A stretch of DNA of 64,000 bases from Carnegiea gigantea (lineage: Eukaryota > Streptophyta > Magnoliopsida > Caryophyllales > Cactaceae). How positions within the stretch are numbered: the first letter of the stretch is position 1; each line of letters opens with the position of its first letter. Of this stretch, positions 37,221 through 55,444 are shown one piece after another. The position numbers and the translations under genes are program-made. The DNA lies in NCBI GenBank assembly GCA_029747015.1, contig JAKOGI010000142.1, forward strand, positions 1,009,502 through 1,073,501, given 5' to 3'. The notes beneath the pieces are model-generated. The model was not told where the DNA came from and did no database searches. It saw only the letters and a program-made list of their open reading frames with translations.

Positions 37221-38942
37221 CCCCCTGTGAGGCAGGCAGCACGTGTTATGTTTTTGGTGTTCAATTTGTAGTAATCTAATTGAGCTGTATTTAATGCTTT
37301 AATTTTATTTTGCCGTGTTTAATTGATTCTCCTTTTTTTTTTGCCTGGAGGTTGGTGAAAATCACTTATTTGATGCCATTATCTAGCTTATTTTCAAAGA
37401 AATATGATTTTGGAATGATTTTCAAGCATATTTTAGTAAAAGTGCATCTCGTATCTAAAAAGTCTGCACCTTCGCCTCAAAGCTCGTGCCCCGGGCCCCA
37501 GGACCCTTTGTGCTTTTGTGCGTCTCGAGCTTTTTTAATCTAAGCTGTTAATATGGTGACAGCTCAGGATAAGCTGAGGAAAAAACCCAGGAAGCATCAC
37601 AAAACATAAGCAAATAACATCTGTGTATACTCTTAAGAAAAAGGTGCCTGCAATCTAACTCAAACGCAGAAACACTCAACCTGTCAACCAGCCAGGCCCT
37701 TCCAAAATTTGGAGGGTGATCTGGGAATCCAGGCGCAGAGCACCATTAATGGAATCCTTCTAAGGTTTTGCAAGAATCAAGCCTGAATTCAGCCCATTTC
37801 TAACCATCAAATTAGAAATAAGCCCACCTGAATATGCAGAACTTTATTGAAAATAAAGACTACCAAAACTCGGACTAGCAAAACAGCTCGCAGTTCTATG
37901 CAGAACAAACTAATGCAACGCATTTGATTGACGTCAAAACGCGAACTCATAGCAATACACCATAAGAAAGGTTGGCAAGGTTAAATCCATATAAACAGAG
38001 ACCGCAAAAAGGATGACAGTTTCACCTCATTTTTTACTTACAAAGAACTGAGGGCCTAAAGCCAATAAAGAAGACTGGAGCAACCTACAACTTTAAGCCA
38101 GGCTACACACATCTGAATGTCCCACACCACACTCCAGTTGGATGCACACGGGTTTTTTTTGTGTTGCATGCTCCAGCGACAGTAGGACTAGAACCACTGA
38201 GGAAAGATCAGATTTGCCAATCTAACACGGGCCAGTAGGGCACAAATATTTCTCATCAGCTGATTTCTTGATTTAAACTTGCACTTATAATATAACCATG
38301 ACCAATCAGGACTCGGATGGGGTCGCCATTGCTCAGGGAAGATAATTGTCAGAGTTCGAATCTGGGGGAGTACCAATTTTCCCAAGCTTCTACATGATTG
38401 ACCTACACAACAGAAATCTTCTAGAAGTTTCTCCAGGAAAGAGTCCAATACCTGCTGGCAGTAAACAGACATCATATTTGGAGGTTGCAAGTTGGGTCAC
38501 ATCAATCTGTGGCACTCCTCTCTTTGCGGTAGTGGCAAGTAGTAACAGCTACAGGATACAAACAGCTGAAGCTTCTCTGCATCTTTCAGCTGAGATAATT
38601 TTGACCAGAAAATGTGAATATGGGATAAAGTAATAAACTTGTCCAGGAGAACATTTTTCCCTCCACAAATAATGATACAAAAAACAAGCATTGTGAAGTT
38701 TTGCATGAGGAAGGATCAAGGGGGTTAGCAAAAATTCATAACACATTCTGAGCAGCTATTGCACCAAAAACCATCCTTAAAAAGATCACAAAAAATCCAA
38801 TGCAATTGCAATGTCCAGTAACGCAGTGAAATTGACTGCTGATACCAAAACTATATTTATAAATCATGATAAAGTACAAAAATGGTGCCCCTCCATCCTA
38901 CCTTGGAGGGGGGGGGGGGGGCTATTAACACATCCTCAGAAT

Positions 38943-40712
38943 CTATGAGCACAACTCAGACACTTGGTTTCTGGATATGACATCCATGCAACCCAGATTG
39001 TTCAAATTATTACTACAAAGTTTACTTACAAGGGAGCAACAAAGGGATTTCCCAAGTGCATAACCTGTAAGCAACATGGAATTCACAACAAGAAAAGCAG
39101 CATCCAGCTTATCTTGCTGTAAAAGACATCGTATCAGACTCACAAAAGTCATTCGACGTGGAATGAGCTTCCTTTCAAGCATCTCAGACAACCACTGCAT
39201 GCCTTCAACAGATGATCCGTCCTTGCACAAGCCAGCTATAATACACTCATGATTGTATATTGAAGGTTCCACACCCTTGCTCACCATATCCATCCACAGC
39301 TCCAATGCTTGCTGTGTGCTCCCAACTTGACAAAAGTGTTCAATAAGAGGTGTATAAGATGAAGTTGATGGCTGCAAGCCACTCGCCACAAGCTCCTCAA
39401 AGAGTATACGAGCCTTTGCCAAATCTCCTTCACTGCAAAGACCCCTAATCAGAGAGTTATATGTAATTGTATCACGGATAATGCCATTCCGGCTCATTTC
39501 TTCAAACAAATCACAAGCTTCCGATGCCATTCTGTTCTTGCACAATCCAGCAATCAAGATGTTATAACTTATGGTATTCAGGTTACAACCCTTATTGCTC
39601 ATCTCCTTGTGCAACTTCCAAGCATCTTCAAGCAAGTGCATCTTACAACACCCGTAGATAAGGGCATTATACGTGTACTCATTAGGAAGCATACCCTTCT
39701 TCATCATTTCAAACCACAACTTCCTTGCTTTCCCTAGCAATCTCATCCGACAAAGTCCATTAATCATTGTCGTATACATAACCCTATCCGGGGCATACCC
39801 TCTGGTCTTGAGATCATTAAAAATACGATAGGCTTCAACCACTTTCTTTCTCTTGCAAAGTCCATTAATAACCTCTTGGTAAGTATAGATATCTGGGTTG
39901 TTATTCGTTGCAATCATTAAATGTAGAAGCTCCGAAACCCTATAAAAATTCCCCTCTTTGGACAACACCGACATCAATTTGTTCAATGCAACATTACCGG
40001 GAATACCCCCGCCATCCCGAATTTGACAAAGAAGCTCATAACCTCTCTCCACATTGTTATCAATACAAAATGCTTGAATCAAATGCCCAACAGTCTCAAC
40101 ATCAGAAGTAACCCCTCTATCCATCATTTCCCCATACAATTTCCAAACAACATCAGTTCTCTTAGCCCGAACCGATCCAGCTAGAGCAGAATTCCAAGTT
40201 CCAAGTGACGGACAAACCCCAGAAGATTTTAGCTTATGAAACAAATCAAGTGCCTCATCCACATAGCCATCCTCACACAAAACCCGAATCAAAGATTCTA
40301 AGGAACGCGGGTCCATGCTAAACTGAGGGACAGCATCAATAAACGACTTTGCTAAAACAGAAGCCTTCGCTTCTACCAAAGAATCAAACAAGGACTTGCA
40401 AACAAGGGGATCAGGGGAAAACCCAGATTGGGAACTAAGCCAATGGAAAAGTCGAACATTCAGAAACACATTGTTCTGTAATTTCAATACCTCATTCAAG
40501 ATGGCTGGATTTGAGAAATTGACGGATGGGAAGGTGGAGATGAGGGTGTCTTCCCATCTGGGTCGAGTTCGTATGATCCCACAAATCGCCCCAGCAACCT
40601 CAGTCAAATTTCCTGGCTCACTCCCCGTAGTAAAGCATTGAAAGGGGGACAGAAAATAGGGTTTAGGGTTTGGACGGAGGGAGTTGAAGATGAAAAATGG
40701 GGATTTCGCCAT
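38943..40712 (-). CDS. Mitochondrial-type P-class pentatricopeptide repeat protein
   Basis: Intronless minus-strand frame of about 589 residues from the ATG at 40712. An in-frame ATG 45 bp upstream (40757) would add 15 residues. The downstream start is preferred because MAKSPFFIFNSLRPNPKPYF gives a basic, hydroxylated, acid-free leader typical of mitochondrial presequences. After about 100 residues comes a continuous series of 35-residue PPR motifs, for example PDIYTYQEVINGLCKRKKVV, PDRVMYTTMINGLCRMRLLG, PNEYTYNALIYGCCKMHLLE, NTISYNILIAGLCKNRMASE and DTITYNSLIRGLCSEGDLAK. No C-terminal E, DYW or SMR extension, so it is a pure P-class protein, expected to bind one organellar RNA. It resembles single-copy mitochondrial PPR genes such as At5g18950; this is a recollection, not an alignment. 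Lack of introns is usual for PPR genes. Confidence 0.92.
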   Translation of the reverse strand: MAKSPFFIFNSLRPNPKPYFLSPFQCFTTGSEPGNLTEVAGAICGIIRTRPRWEDTLISTFPSVNFSNPAILNEVLKLQNNVFLNVRLFHWLSSQSGFSPDPLVCKSLFDSLVEAKASVLAKSFIDAVPQFSMDPRSLESLIRVLCEDGYVDEALDLFHKLKSSGVCPSLGTWNSALAGSVRAKRTDVVWKLYGEMMDRGVTSDVETVGHLIQAFCIDNNVERGYELLCQIRDGGGIPGNVALNKLMSVLSKEGNFYRVSELLHLMIATNNNPDIYTYQEVINGLCKRKKVVEAYRIFNDLKTRGYAPDRVMYTTMINGLCRMRLLGKARKLWFEMMKKGMLPNEYTYNALIYGCCKMHLLEDAWKLHKEMSNKGCNLNTISYNILIAGLCKNRMASEACDLFEEMSRNGIIRDTITYNSLIRGLCSEGDLAKARILFEELVASGLQPSTSSYTPLIEHFCQVGSTQQALELWMDMVSKGVEPSIYNHECIIAGLCKDGSSVEGMQWLSEMLERKLIPRRMTFVSLIRCLLQQDKLDAAFLVVNSMLLTGYALGKSLCCSLVSKLCSNNLNNLGCMDVISRNQVSELCS

Positions 40713-42071
40713 TGAAATGCTGAAAACCGTCATTAATTGGCACTTATATATACCCATCAGTTAATAATGGGCAAAATTCTTAGTAATTATGCGACAATTT
40801 GGATTAACAACTTTTGTCCCCCAAAAAAAAAAAAAAGTTGCCATCTTTTACGTTCTAGAAGGGAATTAATAAAATATTTTCCAGCACTTGGATTTTTGGG
40901 TATTTATTTTCGATAGTATAAAAATTATTTTAGTTTGTATTTTTCAAATAATTTGAACTTCAAAATGAATGTAGGTAATTTAAATTTCATACAGTTGTAT
41001 TGTTTTAGGGTAATATCGTTTTGAAATTGTCTGGAAAATACAATTTAAAATAACCCTTGTACTATCAAAAATAAATATTCCTGAAGGTCGAAATATTAAG
41101 AGTTACTTCTAAATGTGTCAATTAACACATACACACGAATTAGCAATTATTATCTCAATCTTAGTCAATAGTCACTATTCTAGGACATTATTGACACCTT
41201 TTAATTCTTTTGGATTAGGGTTAAAAAAAGTATGTATACATAATATAATCGAGGTAAATTCTTTTATTATTCAAACTGGTTACAGAGAATACCCTAAATT
41301 AAGTACAACACAAAGCCGAAGGGCTCTTCGGCTTTAATATATCAAAGCCTTAATTTTAATCATTAGAGCATGACCTTATTAGCATATCATCTAAATAGTA
41401 ACTTTGTAATCTTCCCTCCAACAGTGAAGTAACTTTTGAGCAAATTCTTTTACCACTTTAGTAAATTATTACCGTGTTAAATTGATAGACAGGATGAAGT
41501 TCAATGGTTCGATGCAAGAATTTCAAAATGACAATTTTTCACCAAGCAAGGATCCAAGTTCCATCTGGGTAGGGACAAAATCAAAACTCAATTTTTAGTA
41601 TAACTCAATTTTAAGTCCGTACTGTGGACGAATTATTTTAGAATTTTAGGTCAATACGATTTATTTTTCAGACCTTGTAATTAATTTAGTGATTCGTGCT
41701 CATTAATGTTTAGTTACGGTAGCTTGTTTCACTACAAAGCCAGTAAGACAGTTTTTACCGGTGAAAAGTTGAAGCAAAATTTATCCATAACAGACACTGT
41801 AGAAATTCAATCTACATATTCCACCAGTGAATCAACAAAGAAGGAAGCAACAATAGAGCTTTATTTCTCAGTTCTGCAGGGAAATGCAAAACTTTTGTCA
41901 TCTCAAGCTCGAGGGTCAAGCCACAACCTCAAGGTTCAAATGAAAGTGAAGAAATCAATACATGGGGAGTCGAAAACTGGAAAACTGGAAAACCAGTGAC
42001 ACATTAGCTCTTCGGGAAAAGGAGGCAGCAAGCAAGCTTAATCAGCTGTGTTCTTCCGAAATAGTGTTCAT
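40713..42071. other. Intergenic spacer, PPR promoter side to aminotransferase 3' end
   Basis: Holds the promoter and leader of the minus-strand PPR gene and the 3' flank of the aminotransferase gene. An A14 run lies at 40823-40836 and a perfect short hairpin at 41312-41335. The frame at 41706-41999 has no recognisable domain and probably belongs to the 3' flank. Confidence 0.6.
41312..41335. repeat. Perfect 10-bp inverted repeat (hairpin)
   Basis: AAAGCCGAAG, a GGCT loop and CTTCGGCTTT. The stem is perfect and it is followed by AT-rich sequence. No known function in a plant nuclear context. Confidence 0.8.
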
Positions 42072-49052
<6,981 letters not shown>

Positions 49053-49419
49053 TAGAATGTGATCGAGAGATAGAGATGATCTGGGCTACGAAGAGGTTTT
49101 TATCAATGGAGGTGGCAAACAGGGGGCGCAAACGGTAATAATATAACGGAATGGAAAGGGAAAGAAAAGAATAATAAATATTTATGTTCTGCCTTGAGCA
49201 AAGGGAAACCCACCATAAAAATCCCCTGGACAGTATTTTTGCATAAAATAATAAAAAAGAAAATTAGTCTTTTTTTTTTTTTGTTTTTTTGGAAAACTAT
49301 AAAGTTGGAAAGATAATTAGTAGTGTGATTAGTTGGGATTTAACATAGTAGCCACACAATGGCATGCATTGGGCTAATTGCATTTACGTGTCTAGCTCCT
49401 ATTCCAGAACCCAACATAT

Positions 49420-49680
49420 GGTGATCCGTTCGGATCCGAAATTCAAATTGACCCGAATCGAATCAAATCATATCTGATATGAAATTTCCGACAAAGTTGC
49501 TTATTTTTGTATAACAACCTTATTGGACAAAAAATTAGTTGACCCAAAGTCGACTCGGACTGAAGTTCACCGAACCGACACGAAATATCGCTCGACCTGA
49601 AACCTGACCTGACCCAAACTCAACCCAACGCGTACCCGAACCGAATGACTCGTTTGTCAGGTCTAATCTTATAAAGTAAG
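49420..49680 (-). repeat. GGTTCGGGT-rich dispersed repeat, copy 2
   Basis: Reverse-complement relative of 27000-27310. On the minus strand it reads GACCTGACAAACGAGTCATT, GGTTCGGGTACGCG, then CCAATAAGGTTGTTATACAA followed by AAATAAGCAACTTTGTCGG, ending at CGGATCAC. A common type of plant intergenic repeat; class not assigned. Confidence 0.6.
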
Positions 49681-49961
49681 TGTTCGGCAATAGAGATTGA
49701 AGTAGATGTTAGTGGATGGTAGTGGTCAAAATGTTATGGGCCACTACTGTAGCCTATTTGTAAATGTTCGGTAAAGTAGTGGATGAAGTAGTGATTAGAG
49801 GTTTACGTAATAAGCTAATTAAAGTGATTTTTGAGAACCTATTCCTAGTGGTTACATTGCAAATTATAAAATTCTTTTTTTATTACTAAAAACCATTATT
49901 ATTGCATTGTTTTAGTCATTTTAAGTAAATCTGTTACTTTAACCGTTATATTTACCAAACA
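49681..49961. mobile_element. MITE-like element with TGTTYGGTAA termini
   Basis: The left end TGTTCGGCAATAG (49681), an internal second left-end-like copy TGTTCGGTAAAGTAGTGG (49765), and the right end TTTACCAAACA (49951-49961, reverse complement TGTTTGGTAAA) form short inverted termini. Non-coding. Target-site duplication not established. The duplicated left end suggests internal rearrangement or nesting. Confidence 0.4.
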
Positions 49962-51009
49962 TATTTATTTTAAATCGCGAATTGAACAGCTAACTACTAA
50001 CCATCAATTGACCACAACAAATTGCTTGCAAAATCGTTGACAACTAGCAAAACAATATCCATTACTAAAACAGTTAATTTTATTGAATATGCTCAAATTT
50101 GAAACCTCAAATGCATGGCATGATGATGATACTTGTCTCTTGGGCATCAGAAGAGGCCAACAAAATTCATTTTGGTAATGTATTTTATAAGATGCTATAT
50201 CGGATTTGAGTCACATATTCCTTCTGACAGTGCTCTCACACTGAACCACTTTAATTTTGACCAGGAACTAATACATAGGATATGAGTATTTACTGTCTTC
50301 GTTGTACAATTAGGTTAGAGCAAGAGGAAGGCAACGCTAACTATAGCCAGCTTGTATAGCCGTTCAAAATTTTAACCAACTTAATTAGATGCATTTTGTT
50401 ATGTAATTAAAAGCACATGAACTAGTTGGGATCATACAATCTTATATTTGGACAACTTTCATTCCCTTTCAATTATAATGTTTGATACAATACGATGGAG
50501 CCATATACTTCCGATAAGAAATGTAAGGCACTTCAAAATGCTACCAAATCTTCCATTGTTCTCAATTCCTCGCCTCGATCTCCATATGCAAAATAGTACT
50601 CCATCTACTGTCTAAACTACGTAAAAAATTGAAATTATATGGATGTAATCAACTATACTCCGTACAAATGATGACAGTAATTTTAGTATATTCGTAAAAT
50701 CCTTTAATATATTATCACGGGATTATCCGACTAGCTAGTGTAACACCATGATATGAATATGATAAATTTGAAAAGATGCCCATCCCATGAAAATCTATGA
50801 GACCATATTATTCAATTCAACCCATAAAGTATGATGATAAATGTGGGAATGTCACACATGGCCATCATGAAAGCATTCTTACAAACAAGCAAAGAACCTC
50901 TTAATCAAACAACATGGCACATCCATAAACTCATAATCTCATAATTTTCCCCCAAAATAACACTCCATTTTTTTGTTTTAAACTCCCTTTTAACACTAAT
51001 TATTATTAA

Positions 51010-51648
<639 letters not shown>

Positions 51649-51666
51649 TTATCGGGTTGGGTTATC
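51649..51666 (-). promoter_or_regulatory. Paired I-box (GATAA) motifs upstream of G-box
   Basis: On the minus strand GATAAC occurs twice, at 51661-51666 (GGATAACCC) and about 51648-51653 (CGATAACACC). I-box cores next to a G-box are found in rbcS, cab and other light-regulated promoters. Confidence 0.7.
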
Positions 51667-52483
51667 CGGGTTGTAGGAGTGAGAGAGCATTGTGGCCGTT
51701 GGTTGAGTGTGGGTGAGTGTGTGGTGGGCACACGATTTGCTTTGGCATATTGGAATCTAACCTATCAGAATTTCTTGGGGTGGTGTGGTGGTCATCGTCT
51801 TTACGTGGACAAGGGTGCATGGTTTATATATGCAATGTAATTTGTAAGTTTCTTCGTCATGTCCATTTACACTAGAACCCTAGTCTAGACTCTAGTATCT
51901 AGATTGGTAATCGCGAAATGTTCACAACTGCCCTCAAACGTTGCTAACTACTAATCGCCAGTGGACGTTAACAAATGCTATGTACTGTCTCTAATCACTA
52001 TTTGTAAATGCTACTAATTACTGGTAACACTGGTAACCGCTAATCTCGAATGACAAATAAATGTTGGCAACTATTAACTGTTAATTCTAAATGCTGAAAC
52101 GCGTAAGCGCTTACTTGCACAACCCAAAAATAGCGAAAGAATGGGGGGAGAGTAGATGTGCAATGGTGGTTTGGCTTAGGATTCATTGGCCAAACACAAA
52201 TGCAAAAGAGGAATTGGAATACTATGTTCACTTGAACCTCCAAGAATGCATGAAAGCAGTGCAGTGGTGTTATCTTTTAGTAGGGTTATGGAAGAAGTGT
52301 AAAGATACTATTTTTAGTTGGATTATGCAATAAGGTCTTTTTTGACAGAGGATTATGCAATAAAATAATGTCGTTGTATGAGGACAAATTAAAAGAGGGA
52401 TTGAGTTCTGGGCAAAAACCTGGTCGTTTGACTTTTTCCACAAAAAGTACTCAAAAATATCTCATCTCTGTATGAAACGATTG

Positions 52484-53256
52484 TAGCATTTGGTTGGAAG
52501 TAATGCAATCACTATGTAATGTAATCAATCATACAATGCAATTGTTAATGCAATGGAATTGAATAATAATTACATTATAATGTCTGGTTACAAAGTTTGC
52601 GCGATCATAATGGGATAAATTCATTTAGAACCAACACTTCATTTTGTTTACACCTAGTATGTAGTCAAAATTCAATTTACACTTTATTTTTCTTTGATTA
52701 TTTAGTATCATTGTAATAAATATGATTCAATATCTGATCATGATCATGATCATGATGCTCTACATGAGATCGATTTTACTTCGCTTCCTCATAATTACAC
52801 TAATGTAATATTTTCAGGTTTCAATGGTTAAATTTTAGCAAGTAGAGAGAGACGATGATGGTTTATGGTTCAGGTTGAGAGAGAGAGGATGTCCAGAACC
52901 TCTAGAAATGTGATTATTTACAACAATATGATCATGATATGGGTTTGATTAAACTTATGCGAGAGAGTGAGGGGGGTGGGGGAGTCAATGGGTGTAGTAA
53001 GAGCTGAGAAGGACAAAGAGAGATAATGGAGGCAAAAGAGAGAAAGTCTTCAAGTATATTATCTCATAGCTGGCGTGGTTTGATTCAACTGTAGTAATCA
53101 TAATAGTTTAGAAGAAGTCAAGTAATTGTATTTGCATATGTTAAAATAAATGTAATATTGATTACATCCCTTAAAAGTAACCAACCATAATAATGGAATC
53201 ACCATTGCAATTTTAATTACATTACCACTTTGATTATATATACAACCAAACGAGCT
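52484..53256. mobile_element. MITE-like or non-autonomous DNA transposon, about 0.77 kb
   Basis: The left end TAGCATTTGGTTGG and the reverse complement of the right end, TAGCTCGTTTGGTTG, form imperfect inverted termini. Subterminal regions on both sides are rich in TAATGTAATCA / TGCAATGG motifs. No transposase coding. The TTTGGTTGG terminus resembles that of the element at 29912-30110. No clean target-site duplication found. Confidence 0.45.
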
Positions 53257-53443
53257 ATAAACGCTACTCAAAAAGCTATTGTCGAACAAAGCCTTCGTAG
53301 TTTTTAACGTTTAAAAATGTTCTCAATTGACATTATTTAGTAGTTTCATTTTTTTCGTCCAGTTAGTTCCCTTAACACTTATTTTACTTATTTTTGTTCT
53401 TTTCATGAGGTTTTGTTTTTGAGCAAATATAAAATGGCAGCAA

Positions 53444-53515
53444 AGGTCCCACCGGGAGTCGAACCCAGGTCGCTGGATTCAAAGTCCAGAGTGCTAACCA
53501 CTACACCATGGAACC
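53444..53515 (-). tRNA. tRNA-Gln (anticodon UUG)
   Basis: A complete 72-nt cloverleaf on the minus strand: acceptor GGTTCCA pairing with TGGGACC and discriminator T; D arm GTGT/GCAC with loop AGTGGTTA; anticodon stem CTGGA/TCCAG with loop CTTTGAA, anticodon TTG; T arm CTGGG/CCCGG with loop TTCGACT. No intron; 3' CCA not encoded, as usual for plants. A TTTT pol III terminator lies about 9 nt downstream (53431-53434 on the plus strand). A and B boxes are intact, so it is likely functional. Confidence 0.97.
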
Positions 53516-54459
53516 AGCTGATTTTTTCTCTCTGCGAATTAGATGCCCAACAATCAGATTTGCTCAATTTTGAGAAAATAGCCTTAAAAAGGGGTGGTAA
53601 TGCAGAAAGATCTTTCTAAGAGCCTAAAATTCATTAATAAATCAATTCCTCTTACAGGAGCTATATAAGCAATAAAATTTTTGAAAGTTTGTTAATTCAA
53701 GGCATCATATTAATAAAACTACAACTTTGAAACAACTAATTATATGTATGCTGACTAAGAGGTATCTGTCTGAATAGTAAGTTACGACTTCTAAATTGGG
53801 ATCGTTTTAAGATGGGATCCTAGGAGCACCATGTCTCACTTACATAGGAGACATGTTAGCTAACAAATTAGGCTTTGATTGAGCATTTCAATGCATGAAT
53901 TTTTTACAGCTCTAAAACACCTATTTGGGTGACTCAAAGTTGAGCCCAAATAGGGGGACTTGCTTGGTAATGTTGATGTATATATGTCTTCGTGTATACA
54001 TCAATATTAGGAATGTCTTTGGTACATCCCTAATAATAGTGTACTGTACGCAGGGATGTCATGCCATTTGTACGCCAAGACCTCAACTTGCATTGCCTGA
54101 ACTGTTATTAGGAATAATCCCAGGACTTGGAGGTATACCGAGCTTTTGTATTTGTAGTTTGTGCTAACTGCTTTTCTGTAAAAACCTGTATTTTCAGCAT
54201 ATCTGAGGACCTGAGGTCGAATTCTTAGTAACTATGGACATTTACACAGGGACACGGCGTCTTCCTAGACTTGCTGGTCTAAGAAAGCTTGTCAAGATAT
54301 TGCTGGTAACACTCACTCTGTAATTGAAAGCTGGTATCGAAATTTCAGCAGAATACTACAGATTTGAACTTTATACATACATTGGCCGTCTTCATATGGA
54401 CTTACTTTGTTCATTTGTATATGTTTCTTACTCATCTAAACCTATAACAGCTGAGGAAG

Positions 54460-54698
54460 GGAGGAGGCCGTTGTGCCCCCTCACGAGTTGCTCAAGGTAT
54501 CGCGCTTGTGAACTTTCGACATTGCAGAGAGGCGAAAACCTTAGATTCGATCATTCCTTCTGCTATAGAGGATAGGTTCCCTCGCTGAAGTGCATGATAA
54601 CCTAGGGATGGGAACCAGACAGCAAGCAAAAAAGACTACTCAGATACCTAGTGTCACCGATGTGGGACTGAAACCAATGAACATTAAAAAAAAAAAAA
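54460..54698 (+). mobile_element. Doubtful SINE with A13 tail
   Basis: An A-box-like GTTGCTCAAGGTATCGCG and a B-box-like TTAGATTCGATCA lie about 50 nt apart, longer than a standard tRNA spacing but possible for a Leu/Ser-like head. They are followed by body, CACCGATGTGGGAC and an A13 tail. No matching flanking duplication was found. Confidence 0.3.
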
Positions 54699-55444
54699 AG
54701 AACAAACAAAACTCACTGTCATTGGTGAAGGGTTAATGCACTTTATCAAGTTTGATACTTCTCTTGCTGCTTTCACACATGCACAATCACAGGGACAACA
54801 AGAGTACCTTGTGTTGCTCGAGTAGGGTTAAGGCATTAGGGAGATTCAAAAGCAGGTAGCTCTTTTCCGAGCGGACAGGGAGACTGGCTTTGTAAATCCT
54901 ACTAAAAAAAGCTATTAAAAATAAGTTTATGGGACGTCTCACTCCTATGAGACCAATAAACTTCCTGTTCAAGGGTTACATTAATATTTGGCTCCCAACC
55001 CTATTGTTTAACTTCTAAACATTGGAAGCTCGCAGCAGTAGCTTGTACACATGCCTGTCTGTATGTCGATAAATTCAAGTTGTTTTTTAAGCAAACTTGA
55101 AATTGACAAAACAACTATGAAGATGGACGCATTCGATCTTAGTTACCAAGCCCTCATCGATGGATGAAAGAAACATCAAGAAAGAACACCTTATGAATGA
55201 TGGATGAAAGAAACATCAAGCACATTCCCCGCAGAATCAAGTTCGTACAGTACAGAAGCACTAGATCCTGTCAAAACAAAACATATGTGACAAAACCATA
55301 ATATCACTACTCACTTCCATAACAACGGCTACATTATTATCTCATAATCCCTTCTCCAAACCGACGAAGCGATCAGCTGAGAGAAGCAGACCTACTGATT
55401 TCGCAGGCTAGCAGCAGAGCTGCTGCTGCTCTCCCCTACTACTT

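Larger units (their letters stand above)
35513..38942. other. Intergenic spacer, convergent RopGEF and PPR genes
   Basis: Left part (to about 35800) is the RopGEF 3' UTR/flank. It contains a truncated Au SINE (36252-36326), a G13 run near 36910, a T22 run near 37157, a CT microsatellite (37200-37220) and a G-run near 38908. Frames between 38188 and 38746 overlap on both strands and show no recognisable domain. Confidence 0.55.
49053..51009. other. Intergenic spacer, aminotransferase promoter to ferredoxin 3' end
   Basis: Left 200 bp are the aminotransferase leader/promoter. Then come the second copy of the GGTTCGGGT-type repeat (49420-49680, reverse orientation), a MITE-like element (49681-49961) and AT-rich sequence. 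The last 100-200 bp are the probable 3' UTR of the minus-strand ferredoxin gene. No protein gene seen. Confidence 0.6.
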